A stretch of DNA of 54,661 nt from Clostridiales bacterium (GTDB lineage: Bacteria; Bacillota; Clostridia; Oscillospirales; Acutalibacteraceae), in contig JAAWQC010000016.1 in the NCBI GenBank assembly GCA_022800315.1, forward strand, positions 1 to 54,661, written 5' to 3'. The notes under the pieces are model-generated. The model was not told the origin of the DNA, did not search any database, and worked only from the letters and a program-made list of their open reading frames with translations. Numbering within the stretch: the first letter of the stretch is position 1; every line of letters starts with the position of its first letter. A program made the translations under genes and the position numbers. This document shows positions 43,921 to 50,485 of the stretch, piece by piece.

Positions 43921-44106
43921 TCAGCACCTTAAGGGGGCTGAATTCGTTTTACTTCCGCACTGAACCGCGCTGTTCGTTTTGCCTCCGCACCCGCCGTTGT
44001 TTGTTTTAGAACCACAGTTGCCCTGCGAATTCGTCTTACTCTCCCCGGCATACAGGACGGCCATCTGTACGTGCTGTCCCGTTTTTTTGCTCAATTTCTT
44101 TTTCAC
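43921..44106 (-). CDS. RiPP precursor A2 (four K-T-N...C repeats)
   Basis: A 61-residue peptide with a GTG start after GGGGGACCCCACT. Leader MKKKLSKKTGQHVQMAVLYAG, then ESKTNSQGNC, GSKTNNGGC, GGKTNSAVQC and GSKTNSAPLRC: four repeats with Lys-Thr-Asn fixed and the spacing from Asn to Cys at 4, 3, 4 and 5 residues. It ends in Cys like A1. It lies between precursor A3 and the protease gene on the same strand. Confidence 0.88.
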   Translation of the reverse strand: MKKKLSKKTGQHVQMAVLYAGESKTNSQGNCGSKTNNGGCGGKTNSAVQCGSKTNSAPLRC

Positions 44107-44180
44107 AGTGGGGTCCCCCTTTCATCTGCCATCAACCCGAAATATAAAGTCAGCAAGGAAGAGAGCATTGCCTTGTTTAA

Positions 44181-44336
44181 TTAAGCGCAGCTTCCATTTT
44201 TATTCGATTTGGACCCACAGGATGTACCGGAGTTGGATTTGCCGCCGCAGGATGCGGCGCTGTTGGATTTACCTTCCGCCATATAAGCGGTAACGCTCTG
44301 CTCGATACTCACCGTTTTTTTAATCAGCTGTTTCAT
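44181..44336 (-). CDS. RiPP precursor A3 (three K-S-N...C repeats), short gene
   Basis: A 51-residue peptide found by reading the gap between the acyl-carrier gene and A2. Its ATG follows a strong GAAAGGAGGTGTCATC. Leader MKQLIKKTVSIEQSVTAYMA, then EGKSNSAASC, GGKSNSGTSC and GSKSNKNGSC, closing with Ala. The leader shares the MKxLxK start and Y-x-A-E/G end with A1 and A2. It is the precursor closest to the radical SAM gene. The repeat regularity, leader similarity and ribosome site make a chance ORF very unlikely. Confidence 0.88.
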   Translation of the reverse strand: MKQLIKKTVSIEQSVTAYMAEGKSNSAASCGGKSNSGTSCGSKSNKNGSCA

Positions 44337-44393
44337 GATGACACCTCCTTTCCTCTCAAAATTCCTGGTAACCCCGCTCTCTCCCTTGCAAAC

Positions 44394-44651
44394 TTAGCCG
44401 ACCGATTGGCTGTTTTGTACGTTAAGAAATTGCTCGATAATAACCGCCAGACTGCTGACCGATGCAAAATATTCATCCTCAAAAAACTCATCGTCAAATT
44501 CGATTTGAAAGGTTTCTTCCAGCTCGACGATAAACGAAACAAACACCAACGAGTCCTGCAAATATTCTTGAATGTCGTCCTCTTTTCCCACCTCTATCCC
44601 CACGTTGGACAGACAATCGACTATGGCGTTTTCAATATTCTGATGATTCAT
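44394..44651 (-). CDS. Acyl-carrier-like protein of the RiPP operon
   Basis: An 85-residue acidic, helical protein. The residues around QDSLVFVSFIVELEETFQ align with the phosphopantetheine site of acyl carrier proteins (D-S-L, Ser34 if counted from MNHQ), followed by the acidic helix III part IEFDDEFFEDEYF. I place the start at 44651 (MNHQNIEN), overlapping the radical SAM stop by 20 nt; a GTG at 44663 is too close to its ribosome site. I recall an ACP-related family (TIGR04069) tied to this type of peptide system. Its role may be as a docking or carrier protein. Confidence 0.72.
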   Translation of the reverse strand: MNHQNIENAIVDCLSNVGIEVGKEDDIQEYLQDSLVFVSFIVELEETFQIEFDDEFFEDEYFASVSSLAVIIEQFLNVQNSQSVG

Positions 44652-45942
44652 TATTATTATCACGCCTTTCCTTTATGTACTGATCCATTCGTTTATCGAC
44701 CGATTCCCGTACGAAATGGCATCCGTTTTCCTGTCCGCAAAGTATTCGTTTATAGCAAACGCTCTTCAGACAGATGGGGGCATATTGACATTCATCGCAT
44801 CCAAGCCCGTGGTCTGTCCCGCTGCATACCCAGCGGCTCAGTTTATTCTCATCGACTTCAAACACCCCGTTGCTTCGCACACGCCCGACGATATTGTTTT
44901 CGTCATATAACAGCACGGTGCATTTGTATAAGCTTCCGTCGGCACCGATTACCCATGAGGCGTTACGTGAAGCGTAGCAAACATTCCCCCCTACGGATAA
45001 ATCGTCTTCTGGGCTGATGATCCCTTTCTCTGTGCAATAATCCACAGCCTGCTGAATATCCTGAATACCGCACAGCTGCTCCTCAAAATCCCTGACCCTG
45101 TCGCCGCCATAATTGCTTACCGGTTTCAGCAATAAATTAAACCGTTTGTCTATCAGCAGTTTTTCATATAGATCATCTATAAACCCGTATATACCTCTCA
45201 ACATATCACGGGAGACGTTTATGCGAATCGTGACATCGAGCATCCTGGTTTTCACATGGTCCTTAATCGCGATGAGGTTCTCCATTATTCTCGCAAAGGT
45301 ACCCTGGCCATTTTTCAATATCCGCTGGTTATCATGTACGGCAGGAGGCCCGTCTATGGTGATCTGATAAGAAAGGACCTTGCATTTTCTCAGACGCTCA
45401 AACGTATGTAAATCGAGAGTATACGCATTCGTGGTCATACAGGCGTAGTAAAGAACATGATTCTGACGGCAGATATCAATTAGTTTCTTCGACATATATT
45501 CGATAGCGTTCAGCGCCAGCAGCGGCTCGCCGCCGAACCATTCCACCCGAAGAAATTTATAACGGGAGATATTCGTTTTCACATATTCGATAATGCCGTC
45601 CTGCGTTTCCTGGCTCATCCAGATATGCCTGAATTCCTCATAACAATATTTACAGCGGAAGTTGCATTCTTCCGTGGGAAGCAGGTAAAGAAACAGAGAT
45701 TCCGGCTCGGATACATACTTTTTTCTCAGTTGAGAGAGCACCTTATCTTCATCGGCGGCACTGTCGATAAGAATGCCCTTTTCTTTCAGCGAGGCAAGCG
45801 TTTCCGACGATATCTCTCCGCCTTCCCGCAAGTAACGCTCGGCTTCTTCAGACAACTGGTCTATCTCCTGCGTCATCGTGTTATAGATGACTTTCCATCC
45901 ATTTTTTTCTTTGATAACGTTAAATTTGGAAGCAATATACAT
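44632..45942 (-). CDS. Radical SAM/SPASM peptide maturase
   Basis: A 436-residue enzyme. Residues 1-~80 resemble a small RiPP-recognition-type domain; the radical SAM core has Cys93, Cys97 and Cys100 (CNFRCKYC) and the EWFGGEPLLAL motif. The C-terminal SPASM domain carries many Cys (CYASRNASW..., CTVLLY, CDECQYAPICLKSVC, CGQENGC), enough for two auxiliary Fe-S clusters. It should act on the Cys-rich repeats, plausibly to form thioether links, as do ranthipeptide and sactipeptide enzymes; the linked residue (Ser/Thr/Asn/Lys) cannot be read from sequence. First gene of the operon. Confidence 0.9.
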   Translation of the reverse strand: MYIASKFNVIKEKNGWKVIYNTMTQEIDQLSEEAERYLREGGEISSETLASLKEKGILIDSAADEDKVLSQLRKKYVSEPESLFLYLLPTEECNFRCKYCYEEFRHIWMSQETQDGIIEYVKTNISRYKFLRVEWFGGEPLLALNAIEYMSKKLIDICRQNHVLYYACMTTNAYTLDLHTFERLRKCKVLSYQITIDGPPAVHDNQRILKNGQGTFARIMENLIAIKDHVKTRMLDVTIRINVSRDMLRGIYGFIDDLYEKLLIDKRFNLLLKPVSNYGGDRVRDFEEQLCGIQDIQQAVDYCTEKGIISPEDDLSVGGNVCYASRNASWVIGADGSLYKCTVLLYDENNIVGRVRSNGVFEVDENKLSRWVCSGTDHGLGCDECQYAPICLKSVCYKRILCGQENGCHFVRESVDKRMDQYIKERRDNNNESSEY

Positions 45943-46028
45943 CGGTTATCCCCTTCTCCGCCACAATTTAACCGACCTTATTCTTGTATTTTATGGTTGT
46001 CTATACCATGCTGTTTTCTTTTCGTCAT

Positions 46029-46057
46029 ATTTTACCACGTTACAGTCAATGCGTCAA
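46029..46057 (-). promoter_or_regulatory. Promoter of the RiPP operon
   Basis: Minus-strand TTGACG, 17-bp spacer, TAAAAT, about 90 nt upstream of the radical SAM start at 45942. It is the only convincing promoter for the nine-gene operon. Confidence 0.65.
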
Positions 46058-46182
46058 TTATAAATAACATTTTGTATTTATTTTATAGATATATCCCATT
46101 TTGTTTCAGTATAGTCTTTATGAGCGTGAATATAAATATCTTTTTTACATTTTTTGATTTATAATAAGATTATCAGGATTTA

Positions 46183-46211
46183 TTGACATGCCACAGCTTT
46201 TGCGGTAATAT
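46183..46211 (+). promoter_or_regulatory. Divergent promoter of the gene at 46327
   Basis: TTGACA, 17-bp spacer, TAATAT on the plus strand. The two divergent promoters are about 125 bp apart in a very AT-rich stretch, suitable for joint control. Confidence 0.65.
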
Positions 46212-46287
46212 TTAGTCGATTGTGAGATTAGTGTTCGGTTTATCTTATCTGTACGGGAGCTAATTACAAATTTTACAGGGGAGGGTA

Positions 46288-46317
46288 GCTGGTATCATTG
46301 CCTGCAATGGTACCAGC
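46288..46317 (+). promoter_or_regulatory. Hairpin just before the start of the gene at 46327
   Basis: A 13-bp stem (GCTGGTATCATTG with CAATGGTACCAGC, one G-U) and a 4-nt loop. GGGGAGGG, the only Shine-Dalgarno-like string, lies upstream of the hairpin, and no ribosome site lies between it and the ATG. Folding would bring the two closer. Confidence 0.5.
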
Positions 46318-46326
46318 GGTACTGTC

Positions 46327-47385
46327 ATGGAAAGAAAACTTCCCATATGTCTTTGCCCCACAATACGATTTGAGTGCTGGACATATCAGCGGGTAGCCAT
46401 CATCAGCGCATACCGGGAGTTTGATGATTGGTTCATCCATCATCTGAATAACCTATACGTCACTTCCGAATACGATTGTGACTTCGGCTGGTTTGGTAAA
46501 AAATACAACCAGGTGTCCCATTACGAGGACATCCTGGAGACCCAAGAAAAGCTGTATAAAGCGTATGACTGTGAAAGCATTATCCCGGAGATTTGCAGGA
46601 GAATTGACTCCCATACATATACAATCATCGATATCGACAGTTCAAAGATCTATAAGCATTTTGAAACCACCTTTGTCGCTCAATTTCTTATCTATGGATA
46701 CGACGAGGAAAAACGTATCTTTTATACTCCCTGCCCTCTAGACGGCTGGCATGAACATGAAATTGATTGGGATGACTTTATCGAAGCGTTTAAAGTCCGG
46801 CGTGAGTTTACGAAAGAACAAAAAGGAGAGATGACTGCCCGGCAAAATCCATATCCCATCTTATTTATCACGCCCAAATTACAGGTAAAACCGCAGATTC
46901 AGCTGAGCCGTTTTTATAACGACCTGAAGTCGGTGCTAAATGCGGCTGATACCACCTATCGTTTTCAAAACAGGGAAAATATGGACTTTTATTTCTATGA
47001 AGGGATCCTGGGTGTCTTAACAGGGTTAAAAGACCTTATGCAGCGGGTTCTAGACAATCAATTCGATATCGGCAATTTGGGATACGATCATGAATTTTCC
47101 AGCGGATACTGCAAAATATACGAGTATAATTCCATGTTTCATCAGAATTTAAAACGTCTGGACGCCTGTTTCGATCTGCATATATCAAACGAATTGTATT
47201 CCCAGGTTGAGGAGGTATTGCTGCTGACACATAAGCTGCGCAAGGCCGTCCTCGTCTATATGAACGACAATAAAAAAGGGCATTTGAAAAACGGGCTGCA
47301 CTATTTGGACGAAATCAAATTAAAAGAGAAAGAGATATTTTCGAACCTGGTCACGCTTATTGAGAACTACTTTATCGAAGGATGA
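46327..47385 (+). CDS. RiPP-cluster protein, possibly C39/BtrH-like
   Basis: A 352-residue protein on the opposite strand to the operon. The N-terminal half carries FECWTYQRVAIISAYREFDDW and FLIYGYDEEKRIFYTPCPLD followed by DWDDFIEAF, a pattern of the C39-like BtrH N-terminal fold, in which a Cys and a later Y-D segment form the catalytic site. The C-terminal half is helical with many charged residues. A role in peptide or acyl-carrier chemistry is possible. No good ribosome site precedes the ATG, and an in-frame ATT at 46297 could be an earlier start. Function not established. Confidence 0.6.
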   Translation: MERKLPICLCPTIRFECWTYQRVAIISAYREFDDWFIHHLNNLYVTSEYDCDFGWFGKKYNQVSHYEDILETQEKLYKAYDCESIIPEICRRIDSHTYTIIDIDSSKIYKHFETTFVAQFLIYGYDEEKRIFYTPCPLDGWHEHEIDWDDFIEAFKVRREFTKEQKGEMTARQNPYPILFITPKLQVKPQIQLSRFYNDLKSVLNAADTTYRFQNRENMDFYFYEGILGVLTGLKDLMQRVLDNQFDIGNLGYDHEFSSGYCKIYEYNSMFHQNLKRLDACFDLHISNELYSQVEEVLLLTHKLRKAVLVYMNDNKKGHLKNGLHYLDEIKLKEKEIFSNLVTLIENYFIEG

Positions 47386-47434
47386 GCGGGATTTGCATTT
47401 TCCCTGGTAATCGGAGGATTTCCCCCATCTTATC

Positions 47435-47483
47435 AGGCAGCAAAAAGGGAACCAGTATTAAAAGCTGGTTCCCTTTTTGCTGC
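47435..47483 (+). terminator. Strong terminator
   Basis: A perfect 20-bp stem (47435-47454 with 47464-47483, 9-nt loop) with a T5 run in the 3' arm, downstream of the plus-strand gene ending at 47385. Confidence 0.85.
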
Positions 47484-47581
47484 CCGATAAATTCGGTGCA
47501 CTGTCAGATTATGCTTGCGCCGTTTACCTTAATACGGAATACCGGTACCAGGCGCCGGCTATTGGTGGAACGAATAACAAC

Positions 47582-47623
47582 AAAGCGGCTTTCCGTCCCG
47601 TTGGGGGATCGGAAAGCCGCTTT
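47582..47623. terminator. Hairpin downstream of the tRNA genes
   Basis: A 14-bp stem (AAAGCGGCTTTCCG with CGGAAAGCCGCTTT, 14-nt loop). On the minus strand it follows tRNA-Thr and could terminate its transcript. Confidence 0.6.
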
Positions 47624-47638
47624 TCGCAGGAATTGTTC

Positions 47639-47714
<76 letters not shown>

Positions 47715-47717
47715 AAG

Positions 47718-47794
47718 TGGCGACCCGGAACGGGCTCGAACCGTCGACCTCTAGCGTGACAGGCTAGCGTTCTAACCAGCTGAACTACCGGGCC
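47718..47794 (-). tRNA. tRNA-Asp (GTC)
   Basis: Minus strand, 77 nt with CCA encoded. Acceptor GGCCCGG pairs with CCGGGTC (one G-U), anticodon stem CTAGC/GCTAG with loop CTGTCAC (anticodon at 47758-47760), TPsiC loop GTTCGAGCC. Only 3 nt separate it from tRNA-Thr. Confidence 0.95.
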
Positions 47795-47831
47795 ACTTGT
47801 TGCTGCGCCCTCAACCGGGGCAACGCTGATT

Positions 47832-47860
47832 ATTATACTGGACAGCGCGGAAATTGTCAA
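47832..47860 (-). promoter_or_regulatory. Consensus promoter of the tRNA pair
   Basis: Minus-strand TTGACA, 17-bp spacer, TATAAT: a perfect sigma-A promoter about 38 nt upstream of tRNA-Asp. Confidence 0.85.
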
Positions 47861-47998
47861 GAATATTTCTCATCATTTCTGCAAGATTCTTTTGATCCCA
47901 TTCCTTTCCCTCTCTCCTCCCCATTCACCTGCCCTCCCCCCGGTACATATATTAATGGAAGGGGCGGAGCCCCCACCCTTCGTAACGGATGTGATTGC

Positions 47999-48616
47999 AT
48001 GGATTTCCTGCTGGTCTTCACCCTTTCGCTGGACACCCTCTTCGCCTGTCTCGCCTGCGGCACCGACCGTATACGCATCCCTCTGCGTTCCGCGGTAGTC
48101 ATAGCTCTCGTCGGCAGCTCCTGTCTGGCGCTGTCCCTGCTGCTGCGCGGGCTGCTCACATACATACTCCCACGGGACCTGATCCGCTGGTTCGGATTCT
48201 CCGTGCTCCTCCTCCTGGGCCTCACCGCTCTATTTCAGGCGGGTATCAAACGATTCCTGTCGGCGCGCGCCGACAGTCGTCAGCCCCTGAGGTTCGAATG
48301 CTTCGACCTATCCCTGGTCCTCACCGTCTACGCGGACGAGACCCGCGCGGATGTGGATCATTCCAAAATCCTGTCCCCCCGTGAAGCTTTCCTGCTGGCC
48401 ATCCCTCTGTCGGCCGACTCTCTTGTCACCGGCCTGAGCATATCCGCCTCGCCGCTGAAGTCTCTGTTTCTGCTGCTGTTTTCCTTCTTAATCGGTACCC
48501 TCTTCGCCAAAATCGGGGTGGAGATCGGCCGCCGCGCCGCTTCCGCCAGCAAAATCAGCCTGTCGTGGCTCAGCGGCCTGCTGCTCATCGGCATCGCCCT
48601 GTGGAAGGTCCTCTGA
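47999..48616 (+). CDS. ytaF: Sporulation membrane protein YtaF-like (MntP-related)
   Basis: A 205-residue membrane protein with about six spans. LVFTLSLDTLFACLACGTD and LTVYADETRADVDHSKILSP, then AIPLSADSLVTGLSI, are the hallmarks of YtaF, a sporulation relative of the manganese exporter MntP; conserved Asp residues lie in the spans. The ribosome site is weak (GGATGTGATTGC). Function in sporulation is known only loosely. It stands alone and converges on the PdaA-type gene. Confidence 0.82.
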   Translation: MDFLLVFTLSLDTLFACLACGTDRIRIPLRSAVVIALVGSSCLALSLLLRGLLTYILPRDLIRWFGFSVLLLLGLTALFQAGIKRFLSARADSRQPLRFECFDLSLVLTVYADETRADVDHSKILSPREAFLLAIPLSADSLVTGLSISASPLKSLFLLLFSFLIGTLFAKIGVEIGRRAASASKISLSWLSGLLLIGIALWKVL

Positions 48617-48634
48617 CCCCTGCAGACGAAAACA

Positions 48635-48667
48635 GCCGGCGCGGGAATTCCCGTGCCGGCCTGTTTT
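48635..48667. terminator. Terminator between ytaF and the deacetylase gene
   Basis: An 11-bp stem (GCCGGCGCGGG with CCCGTGCCGGC, one G-U, loop AATT) followed by CTGTTTTTA on the plus strand. Confidence 0.75.
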
Positions 48668-49467
48668 TATACCAGTTCGTCCAGTGTGCCGAAGGTGTAT
48701 CCCTCCGCCTCCCATTTGGTCAGCAGCTCGTCGAGTATTTCGCTGTTGGTTTTGGAGGTGCTGTGCAGCAGTACCACCGCGCCGGGATGGATACGGGGCA
48801 ACAGCTTATCAAAGGCCTGCTCCCGCGTCGGCTGCTTATCCACGTACCAATCCACATAGGCGAGGCTCCAGAACATGGTTTTATACCCCAGCTCGCTGGC
48901 CATCTTCAGATTGCTTTCGCTGTATTTGCCCTGCGGCGGGCGGTAATATTTGGGCATATCCTTCCCGGTGGTTTCCTTGAACAGCGCTTCAAGCGACTGC
49001 ACCTCCTTGACAAAGGAGTCCTTGTCGCTGATTTTGGACATGTCAGGGTGATGGTAGGTATGGTTGCCGACGATATGGCCATCCTCCACCATACGCTTGA
49101 CCAGGTCGGGGCTGGTTTCGATGTAGTTGCCCACCACGAAAAACGCCGCCTTGACATTGTGCGCTTTCAGTGTGTCCAGGATGGCAGGCGTGTACCCGTT
49201 TTCGTACCCGGCGTCAAAGGTCAGGTAAATCACCTTTTTGTCCGTGTTTCCCGCATAATAGGAATTGTACTGTTTGAGGAAATCCGCCGATGCGTTTCCT
49301 CTGGGGGTCTTCCCGTTCTCCTGAAAGCTCAGCCCCCAGTTGGTATTGTCCGCCGCCGCTGCCGCCGTGCTCTTGAACAGGCCCGCGCACAAAAACGGTG
49401 CGGCGATCAGGGCGACGCAGCACACTGCCGCAATCGCCAGCTGCTTTTTATGAACGATCCAGACCAT
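48667..49467 (-). CDS. PdaA-type polysaccharide deacetylase
   Basis: A 266-residue secreted or anchored NodB-domain deacetylase. N-terminal span KQLAIAAVCCVALIAAPFLCAG. The catalytic motifs are IYLTFDAGYENGYT (Asp pair), GNHTYHHPDM (metal His-x3-His) and YYRPPQGKYSESN, with HPGAVVLLHS near the end; the TFDAGYENG form is specific to PdaA, which deacetylates N-acetylmuramic acid to allow muramic-delta-lactam in spore cortex. Length fits. Start at 49467; the ribosome site is weak. Confidence 0.88.
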   Translation of the reverse strand: MVWIVHKKQLAIAAVCCVALIAAPFLCAGLFKSTAAAAADNTNWGLSFQENGKTPRGNASADFLKQYNSYYAGNTDKKVIYLTFDAGYENGYTPAILDTLKAHNVKAAFFVVGNYIETSPDLVKRMVEDGHIVGNHTYHHPDMSKISDKDSFVKEVQSLEALFKETTGKDMPKYYRPPQGKYSESNLKMASELGYKTMFWSLAYVDWYVDKQPTREQAFDKLLPRIHPGAVVLLHSTSKTNSEILDELLTKWEAEGYTFGTLDELV

Positions 49468-49589
49468 AAGCCGATCACCGTAGCCTTCCCGATGGGATCG
49501 GGAGCCGGCATCTCCGCCCTCCCGTCATCGTATCATACGAGGGAAAGGGGCCGCTTATGTCTGTCCCCCTGTTTTTCCATCCGTTTTTG

Positions 49590-50141
49590 TCACATCAACT
49601 CTTCGTCGTAACAGGCCCGGCCGCCGCCCACAAATTTCGGACGGGTACGCGCGCAGAGAAGCACCGCTTCGCCGATGCGGGACAGGCTGAGCCGTACCGG
49701 CACTGCCACCTCCCGCAGATGCATCCCGATGAGGGTACCGCCGATATCCATCCCGGCGTGGGCGCGGACGTGCTCCACCGCCGCAGGCCGGGAAAATTCC
49801 TCGTAGGCCGCCGTGGCGAAGGACCCCCCCGCCTTCGGCTGGGGCACCACGTTCACCTGCTCCAGTCCGTACCGGTGCAAAACCTCCTCTTCCACGATCA
49901 GGACCCGGTTCAAATGCTCGCAGCACTGGGCGGCCAGCCATATTCCCCGCTCCCGCAAAACAGGGTACAGCCCGTCGAAGATGGCCTGCGCCGCCTCCCG
50001 GCTCGAATAGGTGCCGATCCTTTGTCCCGTCGCTTCGCTGGAGGAACAGCCCACCACCAGAAGGTCACCCTCCCGCAGCTTCGCCGCCTCCAGCAGCTCC
50101 TGCGCCGCCTGTTCGCTCTGTTCCCTCAGTTTATCCAGCAT
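49590..50141 (-). CDS. UPF0340 (YwlG/TIGR01440) family protein
   Basis: A 183-residue protein with the family-specific VVGCSSSEATGQRIGTYSS, WLAAQCCEHLNRVLIVEEE, HAGMDIGGTLIGMHL and ending RTRPKFVGGGRA. This is a conserved Firmicutes protein often close to rpiB or glyA, but not in this window. Biochemical role unknown; its fold suggests nucleotide or sugar binding. GAAAGGGCGGG precedes the start. Confidence 0.9.
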   Translation of the reverse strand: MLDKLREQSEQAAQELLEAAKLREGDLLVVGCSSSEATGQRIGTYSSREAAQAIFDGLYPVLRERGIWLAAQCCEHLNRVLIVEEEVLHRYGLEQVNVVPQPKAGGSFATAAYEEFSRPAAVEHVRAHAGMDIGGTLIGMHLREVAVPVRLSLSRIGEAVLLCARTRPKFVGGGRACYDEELM

Positions 50142-50304
50142 TCGGCTTCCCGCCCTTTCTTTTCTCTTGTGTCCGTGCCGCCGCTCCGCATCAACGACCC
50201 TAGGGTTCTACAGCGGAGGGCTGCCTTGTCGGATACGCATTACCGTCGCCTCGATGGATATTGTCCGTTCCTATATGGCGGACGTTTTCCATCGGGGATC
50301 CTTC

Positions 50305-50337
50305 GTTTTTAAAGCGCTGGAACAGCGCTTTAAAAAC
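50305..50337. promoter_or_regulatory. Perfect 15-bp hairpin upstream of hppA
   Basis: GTTTTTAAAGCGCTG and CAGCGCTTTAAAAAC with the loop GAA. It lies inside a 344-nt non-coding interval (50142-50485) between divergent genes. It has no T run long enough for a clear terminator. A possible -10 TATAAT (50448-50453) for hppA, with a weak -35 TTATGA 17 bp upstream, is the only other signal seen in this interval. Confidence 0.4.
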
Positions 50338-50485
50338 ATTGTACACCTCTCCTTCCGTTGTTCGCAAGAACTTTTCCGATATCGGACACGCCGTTCGTTA
50401 TCTCCCATAAATATTGACATTCTATTATGATTTTTCAGGAATATTTATATAATACCGTCAAGAATGATTTAAGGAGGAATTTGGC

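Noticed and set aside
37230-44336. Reading the Cys-repeat genes as metallothionein-like proteins
   Set aside because: Cys are single and evenly spaced, not in C-x-C pairs, and the genes sit with a radical SAM maturase and exporters.
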